Under the pieces are notes generated by a model. It was not told the DNA's origin. It saw nothing but the letters and a program-made list of their open reading frames with translations, and searched no databases. Position numbers and translations under genes: made by a program. Below are positions 1-6,119 of a stretch of 7,572 nucleotides of DNA, in pieces. This DNA is from Elusimicrobia bacterium RIFCSPLOWO2_12_FULL_59_9 (lineage in GTDB: Bacteria; Elusimicrobiota; Elusimicrobia; O2-12-FULL-59-9): the NCBI GenBank assembly GCA_001800185.1, contig MGUX01000107.1, forward strand, positions 1-7,572, written 5' to 3'. How positions within the stretch are numbered: position 1 is the first letter of the stretch; each line of letters begins with the position of its first letter.

Positions 1-21
1 TATATCCCTTTACACAAACTC

Positions 22-48
22 CCGTCGGAGAGAATCGCCCCCCGACGG
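22..48. other. Inverted repeat / hairpin in the leader
   Basis: CCGTCGG (22-28) and CCGACGG (42-48) are perfect 7-bp inverted repeats around a 13-nt loop, about 50 bp before the first start codon. Neither strand has a T-run after the stem, so it is not a convincing intrinsic terminator. It could be part of the 5' leader, an operator-like palindrome, or the end of an upstream transcript. No gene and no convincing -35/-10 pair was seen in 1-96. Confidence 0.4.
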
Positions 49-96
49 CAGCAAATGTAAAGAAGCGTTGGAATCACTACACTAGGAGGATTTTAA

Positions 97-1011
97 ATGA
101 AGAACTCAAATGACAAGAATTCCGTCAAGAAGGCCGGCGCCCGCGTGGTGCGGGCGGGTCTAATTCAGGCCTCCTGCGACTGGTCTCCGGAGAACCATTC
201 TCTTTCCGAGATCAAAAAGCGCATGATCGACAAGCACGTCAAGCTCATCGAGGAAGCCGCGCGGCAAAAGGTGCAGGTGCTCTGCCTTCAGGAGATATTC
301 TACGGCCCGTATTTCTGCTGCGAGCAGGACACGCGCTGGTACGACACGGCCGAGCGCGTGGAGGGGCCGACCGTGCAGTTGATGCGCAAGCTGGCCAAAA
401 AGCACGGCATGGTTTTGGTGGTTCCGATTTACGAAACGCCCCAGACGGGGACGTATTACAACACGGCCGTGGTCATCGACGCCGATGGCGAGGTCCTCGG
501 CATTTACCGCAAAAACCACATTCCCCATTGTCCGCCGGGGTTCTGGGAAAAGTTTTATTTCAAGCCCGGCAACATGGGCTATCCCGTGTTCCAGACCCGC
601 TACGGCAAGGTCGGCGTCTACATCTGCTACGACCGCCATTTTCCGGACGGGGCCCGCATCTTGGGGCTTAAAGGCGCCGAGATCGTCTTCAATCCTTCGG
701 CCACGGTGGCGGGACTTTCCGAATACCTCTGGAAGCTGGAGCAGCCCGCCCACGCGGTCGCCAACCAGTACTTCGTGGGGGCGATCAACCGCGTCGGCTG
801 GGAAAAGCCGTGGAAGTTCGGCGAGTTCTACGGCCAGAGCTATTTCTGCGATCCGCGCGGCCAGATGATCGTCGTCGGGCCGCGCTTGAAGGACGCCGTC
901 ATCGCGGCCGATCTCGATTTGGACCAAATCCTCGAGGTGCGCAAGGTGTGGCAGTTTTTCCGCGACCGCCGGCCGGAGACCTACAAGGAACTGGTGGAGC
1001 CCTGGCCGTGA
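97..1011 (+). CDS. Nitrilase-superfamily C-N hydrolase, beta-ureidopropionase type
   Basis: A 304-residue cytosolic hydrolase, predicted to convert N-carbamoyl-beta-alanine (or its 2-methyl homologue) to the beta-amino acid, CO2 and NH3. The nitrilase catalytic set is visible: Glu66 in LQEIFYG, Lys139 in YRKNHIP and nucleophile Cys177 in ICYDRHFP. Glu151 in PPGFWEKFYF is a plausible fourth catalytic residue, and FNPSATVAGLSEYLW (about 198-212) follows as in this subgroup. The length suits a stand-alone domain, and there is no signal peptide. The ATG is supported by AGGAGG at 84-89, 7 nt upstream. The stop overlaps the permease start, so the two are probably translationally coupled. N-carbamoylputrescine amidase and N-carbamoyl-D-amino-acid hydrolase share this fold, but the dihydropyrimidinase and beta-amino-acid transaminase downstream favour beta-ureidopropionase. 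The fold is certain; the exact substrate is inferred. Confidence 0.88.
   Translation: MKNSNDKNSVKKAGARVVRAGLIQASCDWSPENHSLSEIKKRMIDKHVKLIEEAARQKVQVLCLQEIFYGPYFCCEQDTRWYDTAERVEGPTVQLMRKLAKKHGMVLVVPIYETPQTGTYYNTAVVIDADGEVLGIYRKNHIPHCPPGFWEKFYFKPGNMGYPVFQTRYGKVGVYICYDRHFPDGARILGLKGAEIVFNPSATVAGLSEYLWKLEQPAHAVANQYFVGAINRVGWEKPWKFGEFYGQSYFCDPRGQMIVVGPRLKDAVIAADLDLDQILEVRKVWQFFRDRRPETYKELVEPWP
993..1010 (+). promoter_or_regulatory. RBS and GTG start of the permease, overlapping the upstream stop
   Basis: GGTGGAG at 993-999 lies 8 nt before GTG at 1008-1010, and that GTG shares bases with the TGA at 1009-1011 (GTGA overlap). The reading frame is open back to an ATG at 810. That longer start would add 66 residues of Arg-rich sequence encoded inside the hydrolase gene, with no family resemblance. 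Starting at 1008 puts the NCS1 signature SPYWNPDIAPT near residue 20, as expected. Confidence 0.8.
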
Positions 1012-2513
1012 AGGGCGCCCAAGAGCGCGGCGAGTTCGTCGAGCTGACCGAGGACGTTTCCGGCTCTCCCTACTGGAACCCCGACATAGCCCCGACGCGG
1101 GTCGAGGATCGCAAATGGGGGCTTTTCGACATCGCGGCGCTCTGGATTTCCATGTCGGCCTGCATCCCCACCTATATGCTGGCCTCCTCCCTCATCTCCG
1201 AGGGCATGAACTGGCGGCAGGCCGTGCTCACCATTTTCCTTGGCAACGTCATCATCCTGGCGCCGATGATACTTAACGCGCACGCCGGCACGCGCTACGG
1301 CATTCCATTTCCGGTCTATTGCCGGCCCGCCTTCGGCGTCCTGGGAGCCAACATCCCCGCGCTTCTGCGCGCTTTCGTCGCTTGCGGCTGGTTCGGCATC
1401 CAGACATGGATCGGGGGCTGGGCCATCTACAAGATATTCGCGATTTATTTCCCTTCTTGGGAAGCTTTGCCGGCCTTCCTAGGAGGCATCAACGCCGCCC
1501 AATTGGCCTGCTTCCTGTTTTTCTGGTCCATCAACATGCTCGTCATTTACAAAGGCATCGAGTCCATCCGGATTCTCCTCGACATCAAGGCCCCGCTCCT
1601 CATCGTCTTGGGCCTGGCTCTTTTGGCGTGGGCTTACCGGAAGGCGGGGGGATTCGGCCCTATCCTTTCCCAGCCCTCCGCTTTCGTTCCGGGAGGGGCG
1701 AAGGAGGGGCAGTTCTGGGCGGTCTTTTTCCCTTCCCTGACGGGGATGATAGGTTTTTGGGCGACGCTGTCCTTGAACATTCCAGACTTCACCCGCTACG
1801 CGAGGTCGCAGCGCGAGCAGATGATCGGCCAGGCCCTGGGACTTCCCCTGACCATGGCCCTTTATTCCTTCATCGGCGTGGCCGTCACCTCGGCCACCAT
1901 CATCATCTACGGCGCGTCCATCTGGGACCCGGTGGTGCTCCTGACCAAGTTCACCAACCCGGCCGTTTTGGCCGTTTCCCTTTTCGCCCTGTGCCTGGCG
2001 ACCTTGGCCACGAACCTGGCGGCCAACGTGGTGAGCCCGGCCAACGACTTCGCCAACCTCTGGCCGAGCCGCATCTCCTTTAGAACCGGCGGGCTCATCA
2101 CCGGGGTGATCGGAATTCTTATCCGGCCGTGGAAGCTGGTGGCCGACCCCTCCGGCTACATCTTCACCTGGCTGGTGGGCTATTCATCCCTTCTGGGCGC
2201 TATCGGCGGCGTGCTTTTGTCGGATTACTTCCTCATCCGGAAAACGGAGCTCAATTTGCCGGATCTCTACAAACCGGAAGGGGAATACTCTTACTTCCGA
2301 GGTTTTAATCCCGTGGCGGTCGCGGCTCTGGCTTTGGGAATCCTCCCATGCGTGCCGGGATTTTTAGGGACGATCCAGGTCGCGGCGGTCGGGCCGTTTT
2401 GGATGAATCTTTACCACTACGCCTGGTTCGTGAGCTTTTTCATCAGCTTTTCCGTTTACGCCGGCGCGACGAAGCTGGCGAGCGCCGGAAGTCCCGTGCC
2501 CGAGGGAGCATGA
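1008..2513 (+). CDS. NCS1-family permease for hydantoin, uracil or related ureides
   Basis: A 501-residue inner-membrane transporter with about 12 hydrophobic segments, of the nucleobase-cation-symport-1 family (LeuT fold; Mhp1 hydantoin permease, PucI allantoin permease). Family marks are NPDIAPT (24-30), CRPAFG (105-110), GWFGIQTWIGGW (127-138), GFWATLSLNIPDFTRYA (249-265) and TNLAANVVSPANDF (335-348). From memory of Mhp1, Trp128 and Gln132 match its ligand residues W117 and Q121, Trp251 its W220, and Asn336/Asn340 its N314/N318, so a planar cyclic amide is the likely ligand. Mhp1 uses a sodium gradient; that is not shown here. The hydrophilic N-terminus (about 1-35) and the short C-tail are normal. 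The gene overlaps the hydrolase gene by 4 bp and is followed by a 292-bp repeat-rich spacer. Context suggests uptake of uracil, dihydrouracil or hydantoin; allantoin cannot be excluded. Confidence 0.88.
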   Translation: MKGAQERGEFVELTEDVSGSPYWNPDIAPTRVEDRKWGLFDIAALWISMSACIPTYMLASSLISEGMNWRQAVLTIFLGNVIILAPMILNAHAGTRYGIPFPVYCRPAFGVLGANIPALLRAFVACGWFGIQTWIGGWAIYKIFAIYFPSWEALPAFLGGINAAQLACFLFFWSINMLVIYKGIESIRILLDIKAPLLIVLGLALLAWAYRKAGGFGPILSQPSAFVPGGAKEGQFWAVFFPSLTGMIGFWATLSLNIPDFTRYARSQREQMIGQALGLPLTMALYSFIGVAVTSATIIIYGASIWDPVVLLTKFTNPAVLAVSLFALCLATLATNLAANVVSPANDFANLWPSRISFRTGGLITGVIGILIRPWKLVADPSGYIFTWLVGYSSLLGAIGGVLLSDYFLIRKTELNLPDLYKPEGEYSYFRGFNPVAVAALALGILPCVPGFLGTIQVAAVGPFWMNLYHYAWFVSFFISFSVYAGATKLASAGSPVPEGA

Positions 2514-2805
2514 GGGGAAGTGGCCGGGAGAAAGTGATCAGTGATCAGTGATCGAGTGGTCGAGTGGTCAGTGGTCAGTGGGATGGGGGAAAGTGGTCAG
2601 TGGTCAAGTGGTCAGTGGTCGAGTGAGAGGGGAAAAGTGTTCAAGTGGTCGAGTAAAAATATGCAGAATTATTCGCCTGATAACTCTTTTCCACTGAATC
2701 ATTTTCACTCGGCGCCTCTACGCCTTCTCCCCGTTGGACCACTGGACCACTCGATCACTCGACCACTCGCGTTAAGCCAGGATGTATCTTAGGAGGGAAA
2801 AAACA
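2514..2805. other. 292-bp intergenic spacer between permease and dihydropyrimidinase genes
   Basis: No credible gene is present. Most of it (2532-2767) is a repeat element described separately. Between the arms (about 2656-2730) is AT-richer unique sequence. After the element there is only the SD region of the next gene. The 83-codon open frame at 2541-2792 encodes a repetitive Ser/Trp/Val peptide that follows the repeat unit, so it is not called. No T-run terminator separates the two flanking genes. Confidence 0.7.
2532..2767. repeat. AGTGRTC repeat arrays in opposed orientation (spacer 1)
   Basis: The left arm, 2532-2650, has 11 exact AGTG(A/G)TC units with 7- or 8-nt spacing. They start at 2533, 2540, 2547, 2555, 2563, 2570, 2592, 2599, 2607, 2614 and 2644, with one AGTGTTC variant at 2636. 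The right arm, 2737-2767, has four reverse-complement units GA(C/T)CACT at exact 8-nt spacing (2737, 2745, 2753, 2761). The first three left units carry A at the variable position and the later ones G. The arms are complementary over stretches of at least 14 nt (CGAGTGGTCGAGTG), so the spacer can form a large imperfect hairpin in DNA or RNA. There is no nearby transposase gene. Confidence 0.9.
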
Positions 2806-2808
2806 ATG
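2791..2808 (+). promoter_or_regulatory. RBS that fixes the dihydropyrimidinase start
   Basis: AGGAGG at 2791-2796 stands 9 nt before ATG at 2806. An in-frame ATG at 2782 would place this SD inside the coding sequence and add MYLRREKT, which has no family counterpart. From 2806 the protein starts MSYDLVIKNA, the usual beginning of a dihydropyrimidinase or hydantoinase. Confidence 0.85.
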
Positions 2809-4263
2809 TCTTATGATTTGGTCATCAAAAACGCCGTCGTTCACACCGCCGCCGACACCTTTGCGTCCGACATCGCCATCAAGGGGGAGAAAATCGCCGC
2901 GCTCGGCACCGATTTGAAAACAGAAGGGGCCAAGGTGTTGGACGCCAAAGGCCTTGAGGTCGTTCCGGGCGGCATCGACGTGCATACGCACCTGGATATG
3001 CCCTTCGGCGGCACCACCACCGCCGACGACTTCGTCTCAGGCACGACCGCGGCCGCCTGCGGCGGAACCACATCCATCATTGATTTCGCGATTCAAAAAA
3101 AGGGCGAGGAGCTCCGGACGGGGCTTGAGACCTGGCATAAAAAGGCGCAGTCGAAATCGGCGGTGGATTACGGCTTTCACATGATCATCACCGACCTGCC
3201 GGAAAACAAGGTCAAAGAGATGGACAAGGTCGTGGACGAGGGCGTGGCGAGCTTCAAGCTGTTCATGGCCTATCCGGGTGTTTTCATGTCCGACGACGCG
3301 ACGATTTTCAGGGCTCTTTTGAGAACCAAAGAAAATGGCGGCATGGTCTGCATGCACGCTGAAAACGGCGGCGTCATCGACGTGCTGATCCAGAAGGCCC
3401 TGGCGGAAGGCAAGACCGAGCCCAAGTATCACGCCCTCACGCGCCCCATGACGGCGGAGGCGGAGGCGACCCACCGCGCCCTGGCTTTGGCGGAGATGGC
3501 CGGGGTTCCCATCTACATCGTGCATTTAAGCGCCGGCGACGCGATGGAGGAAGTCCGCCGGGCGCGCGAAAGAGGCCTCCCGGCTTTCGCCGAGACCTGC
3601 CCGCAGTATCTTTTCCTGTCCTATGAGGACTACGAGAAGCCCAATTTTGAGGGCGCCAAATACGTGATGAGCCCGCCTTTAAGGCCGAAGGGAAACGAGG
3701 ACAGGCTCTGGAAGGGTTTGAACAACGACTGGCTTCAAGTCGTCTCCACCGACCACTGCTCCTTCTGTTTCCATACCAAGGGGGAGAAACCGGGCAAAGA
3801 GATGGGACGGAAAGATTTTTCCAAAATCCCCAACGGCGCGCCCGGCATCGAAACGCGGCTTTTGCTGCTTTGGAAGGCGGTGCAGGAGGGACGGCTGAGC
3901 GTCAACCGCTTCGTGGAGATCACCTCCACGACTCCGGCCAAGCTCTTCGGGCTCTACCCGCGCAAGGGGACCATCGCCCCCGGCGCCGACGCGGACCTCG
4001 TGATTTGGGACCCGAAAAAGAAGCACACCATCTCCGTGAAGACGCACCACATGAACGTGGATTACAACCCGTACGAGGGCGTGACGGTACCGGGCTCCAT
4101 ACGGGAGGTGTTGGTGCGGGGAAAAAGGGTGGTGGAAAACGGCAAGTTCGCCGGAACGACGACGCATGGGACGTTTTTAAAGCGCGGGCCCCGAAGCACG
4201 AAGATGCTCGATTCCGCCGCGGCTTCCGCGCGCCGTCCGCAATTGGAAGAAGTGATAAAGTGA
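2806..4263 (+). CDS. Dihydropyrimidinase / D-hydantoinase
   Basis: A 485-residue cytosolic cyclic-amidase of the amidohydrolase superfamily. It hydrolyses 5,6-dihydrouracil or dihydrothymine (or 5-substituted hydantoins) to the N-carbamoyl amino acid. The binuclear metal site is complete: His60 and His62 in DVHTHLD, carboxylated Lys151 in FKLFMAYPG, His184 in MHAENG, His240 in IVHLSAGD and Asp316 in STDHCSF. Substrate-loop residues Tyr156, Ser289 (MSPPL) and Asn343 (IPNGAPG) match the positions known from bacterial D-hydantoinase structures, with the offset of 1-2 expected for this start. AETCPQYLFLS (262-272) and the GPRS C-terminal motif are also typical. The length is normal. The product feeds the C-N hydrolase encoded at 97-1011. 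The last codons and the TGA lie inside an AGTGATA repeat array. A true hydantoinase role cannot be excluded from sequence alone. Confidence 0.93.
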   Translation: MSYDLVIKNAVVHTAADTFASDIAIKGEKIAALGTDLKTEGAKVLDAKGLEVVPGGIDVHTHLDMPFGGTTTADDFVSGTTAAACGGTTSIIDFAIQKKGEELRTGLETWHKKAQSKSAVDYGFHMIITDLPENKVKEMDKVVDEGVASFKLFMAYPGVFMSDDATIFRALLRTKENGGMVCMHAENGGVIDVLIQKALAEGKTEPKYHALTRPMTAEAEATHRALALAEMAGVPIYIVHLSAGDAMEEVRRARERGLPAFAETCPQYLFLSYEDYEKPNFEGAKYVMSPPLRPKGNEDRLWKGLNNDWLQVVSTDHCSFCFHTKGEKPGKEMGRKDFSKIPNGAPGIETRLLLLWKAVQEGRLSVNRFVEITSTTPAKLFGLYPRKGTIAPGADADLVIWDPKKKHTISVKTHHMNVDYNPYEGVTVPGSIREVLVRGKRVVENGKFAGTTTHGTFLKRGPRSTKMLDSAAASARRPQLEEVIK

Positions 4264-4289
4264 TAGAGTGGTAAAGTGGTGGAGTGACG
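4250..4289 (+). repeat. Five-copy 8-bp array over the dihydropyrimidinase stop (spacer 2)
   Basis: Five exactly spaced 8-mers occur: AAGTGATA (4250), AAGTGATA (4258), GAGTGGTA (4266), AAGTGGTG (4274) and GAGTGACG (4282). They are variants of the AGTG(A/G)TC unit of the other spacers, with the final C replaced by A or G. The A, A, G, G order at the variable position equals that of the left arm at 5952-5981. The array supplies the last sense codons and the TGA stop of the dihydropyrimidinase gene. No opposed right arm was found in this spacer. Confidence 0.85.
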
Positions 4290-4296
4290 GAGGGAA

Positions 4297-4400
4297 GAAA
4301 AACTGCGGGATGGTGCCTGGCACGGAGTGGGTGCCGGAGCAGGTGCCTCTGGCACGCCAGGTGCACAAGCACTGCGAAGTGCCTGGCTCCATTCCGCCAG
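4297..4400 (+). repeat. Palindromic core element, copy A
   Basis: Positions 4297-4390 match the reverse complement of 5993-6068 at about 70 of 76 aligned positions by hand, once an 18-nt segment unique to this copy (4314-4331) is gapped out. It is rich in small palindromes: GTGCCTGGCAC (4313-4323), GTGCC-TCT-GGCAC (4343-4355) and GCACT-GCGA-AGTGC (4369-4382, a GNRA-loop hairpin if transcribed). The ends are complementary: CTGCGGGATGG (4303-4313) with CCATTCCGCCAG (4389-4400), one bulge and one G-U pair. It therefore resembles a MITE- or REP-type element. No open frame is present. Confidence 0.85.
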
Positions 4401-4429
4401 CGCAGGACGAAGCTTTAAGGAGGATTTGA

Positions 4430-5944
4430 ATGCCTAGCGTGAAAGTGAAGCCGGTTCAGAAAACTCAGACGGCGGTTTTGAAGCAGTATGTGGGGGGCCA
4501 ATGGTACGAGGCTTCGGGGCCCGAGATCGCCTCGATCAACCCCGCCAACACCGATGATGTCATAGCGAAGTTCCGTTCGGCGACGCGCGAGGACGCTTTA
4601 AAAGCCATCGAGGCCGCGCAGAAGGCTTTCGAGGCTTGGCGCGGCACTCCCGCCCCTGTGCGGGGGCGCATCGTTTTAAAGGCGCTTCAGATCGCCGAGT
4701 CGCGCAAAGAGGCTCTGGCGCGGCTGATGACGCGCGAGGAAGGCAAGATATTGCCCGAGGCTCTGGGCGAGGTCGCCAAGGGCAACAACTTATTGGAGTG
4801 GTTCGCGGGAGAGGGAATGCGATTTATGGGAACCTCCGCTCCCTCCGAGCTTCCTAAAAATCTCCTTTACACCGTGCGCCAGCCTTTGGGCGTGGTCAGC
4901 ATCATCACGCCGTGGAATTTTCCATGGGCCATCCCGTGCTGGAAAATCGCCCCGGCGCTGGTGGCGGGGAATACCGTGGTCTTCAAGCCGGCCTCCTCGA
5001 CACCGGCGATGGCCGTGGAGGTGGTGAAGGTTTTTGAGGAGGCGGGGCTTCCCGCCGGAGTGCTCAACCTGGTATTGGGCTCGGGCTCGAGCGTCGGCGA
5101 CGTGCTGGTGCAGGACCCGCGCATCCGGGCGGTGAGCTTCACCGGCTCAAACGGCATAGGCAAGCGCGTCTACTCCAAGGCGGGCCTGCGCGGCATCAAG
5201 TTCACCTGCGAGATGGGGGGGAAAAACCCCTGCGTGGTGATGGAGGACGCCGACCTGGAGTTGGCCCTGGAGGGCGTTTTTAAGGGGGCCTTCGGCTCCA
5301 CCGGCCAGCGCTGCACGGCCACAAGCCGCCTCATCATTCATGAGAAAGTGGCCGACGCCTTCGTCAACAGTCTCATCGACAAGCTCAAGACGCTCAAAAT
5401 CGGCGACGGGCTTGAGCCTTCGGTTGGCCTTGGTCCCCTCGTGGACGAGCACCAATACCGGAGCGTGCTCGAATATCTTGAAATCGGAAAAAAAGAGGGG
5501 GCGGTGCTGCGCTTCGGCGGCGGCAAAGCCGAGGGGCCGGGGCTCAAGAAGGGCTACTTCGTGGAGCCGACGATTTTCGACCACGTCAAGCCCTTCATGC
5601 GCATCTTCAAAGAGGAGATTTTCGGCCCGGTGCTGGCGGTCACGCGCATTAAGACTTTCGAGGAAGCCCTGGCTCTGGCCAACGACTGCGAGTTCGGCCT
5701 GACCTGCGCCATCTACACGCAGGACATCTCCCGCGCCATGCAGTTCGCCGACCGCATCGAGACCGGCATGGTGCACGTCAACTCGCCCACCATCGGCGGA
5801 GAGGCCCAGGTGCCCTTCGGCGGCGTCAAGGGCTCCGGGGTGGGGGAGAGGGAGATGGCCAAAGAAGGGGTGCTGTTCTTCTCGGAGCCGAAGACGGTCT
5901 TCCTTGATTATACAGGACAGGCGAGGAAGAGTAATATTTATTAG
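4430..5944 (+). CDS. NAD(P)-dependent aldehyde dehydrogenase, probable (malonate) semialdehyde dehydrogenase
   Basis: A 504-residue cytosolic enzyme of the aldehyde dehydrogenase superfamily, oxidising an aldehyde to an acid. Visible are oxyanion Asn163 in PWNFPW, cofactor Lys186 in FKPASS, the FTGSNGIG loop (237-244), general base Glu261 in EMGGKNP, nucleophile Cys295 in GQRCT, Glu396/Phe398 in EEIFGPV, and PFGGVKGSGVG (462-472). Ser189 sits where NAD-strict enzymes have Glu (ALDH2 E195), so NADP use is plausible. By feel it is nearest the succinate/2-oxoglutarate semialdehyde dehydrogenases. CoA-acylating methylmalonate-semialdehyde dehydrogenases lack this Glu, so this one should release free acid. 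Next to the transaminase gene, malonate semialdehyde is the likely substrate. AGGAGG at 4418-4423 is 6 nt from the ATG. Inverted copies of one repeat core flank the gene. The superfamily is certain; the substrate is inferred. Confidence 0.9.
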   Translation: MPSVKVKPVQKTQTAVLKQYVGGQWYEASGPEIASINPANTDDVIAKFRSATREDALKAIEAAQKAFEAWRGTPAPVRGRIVLKALQIAESRKEALARLMTREEGKILPEALGEVAKGNNLLEWFAGEGMRFMGTSAPSELPKNLLYTVRQPLGVVSIITPWNFPWAIPCWKIAPALVAGNTVVFKPASSTPAMAVEVVKVFEEAGLPAGVLNLVLGSGSSVGDVLVQDPRIRAVSFTGSNGIGKRVYSKAGLRGIKFTCEMGGKNPCVVMEDADLELALEGVFKGAFGSTGQRCTATSRLIIHEKVADAFVNSLIDKLKTLKIGDGLEPSVGLGPLVDEHQYRSVLEYLEIGKKEGAVLRFGGGKAEGPGLKKGYFVEPTIFDHVKPFMRIFKEEIFGPVLAVTRIKTFEEALALANDCEFGLTCAIYTQDISRAMQFADRIETGMVHVNSPTIGGEAQVPFGGVKGSGVGEREMAKEGVLFFSEPKTVFLDYTGQARKSNIY

Positions 5945-5950
5945 GGAGGA

Positions 5951-6102
5951 AAGTGATCAAGTGATCAGTGGTCGAGTGGTCAACGCGGGGAGGGAGCGAG
6001 GCACTTCGCAGTGCTTGTGCGCTTGGCGTACCAGAGGCACCTGCTCCGGCGCCATTCCGCAGTTTTTCACTTGATCACTCGATCACTTGACCACTGACCA
6101 CT
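5951..6102. repeat. Complete inverted-repeat element with AGTGRTC arms (spacer 3)
   Basis: The left arm has four AGTG(A/G)TC units starting at 5952, 5960, 5967 and 5975 (A, A, G, G at the variable base). The right arm has four reverse-complement units starting at 6073, 6081, 6089 and 6096. Between them lies core copy B. The element fills nearly all of the 175-bp spacer: it starts about 7 bp after the aldehyde dehydrogenase stop and ends 4 bp before the next gene's SD. It is the best-defined member in the window, about 152 bp with terminal arms of about 30 bp, MITE-like in form but with no obvious target-site duplication. Confidence 0.88.
5982..6068 (-). repeat. Palindromic core element, copy B (inverted relative to copy A)
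   Basis: Positions 5993-6068, read on the minus strand, match 4297-4390 with six mismatches, five of them transitions. The longest exact blocks are 22 nt (5999-6020 versus 4363-4384) and 20 nt. The GCACT/AGTGC hairpin is conserved at 6001-6014. On the plus strand AACGCGGGG (5982-5990) can pair with TTCCGCAGTT (6055-6064), with one bulge and two G-U pairs, and a T5 run covers 6063-6067. The outcome resembles a stem followed by T residues just upstream of the aminotransferase gene. Confidence 0.85.
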
Positions 6103-6119
6103 AGTAAGGAGGACTCAAT

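Noticed and set aside
10..90. Sigma-70 promoter using TTTACA at 10-15 or TACACT at 78-83
   Set aside because: Neither hexamer has a matching partner at 16-18 bp; the second would start transcription on the SD itself.
160..927. Minus-strand open frame of 255 codons opposite the C-N hydrolase gene
   Set aside because: It shadows a well-supported gene, with no SD and no recognisable domain.
810..1007. Upstream ATG extension of the permease
   Set aside because: The extra 66 residues overlap the hydrolase gene and are Arg-rich with no NCS1 similarity; the GTG at 1008 has an SD and the right N-terminus.
2532..2767. CRISPR array
   Set aside because: Units are 7-8 bp, nearly contiguous and reversed in the right arm; there are no 25-40 bp direct repeats with unique spacers and no cas genes.
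2541..2792. Small plus-strand open frame in spacer 1
   Set aside because: Its codons simply follow the AGTGGTC repeats (SGQWSS-type peptide), and there is no credible SD.
4297..4400. Known riboswitch or tRNA-like RNA
   Set aside because: Hairpins are present, but I recognise no conserved riboswitch or tRNA core, and the second copy lies inverted in another spacer, which fits a dispersed repeat better.
4430..5944. CoA-acylating methylmalonate-semialdehyde dehydrogenase (MmsA/IolA)
   Set aside because: The general-base Glu261 of hydrolytic aldehyde dehydrogenases is present, whereas acylating enzymes have a different residue at that position.
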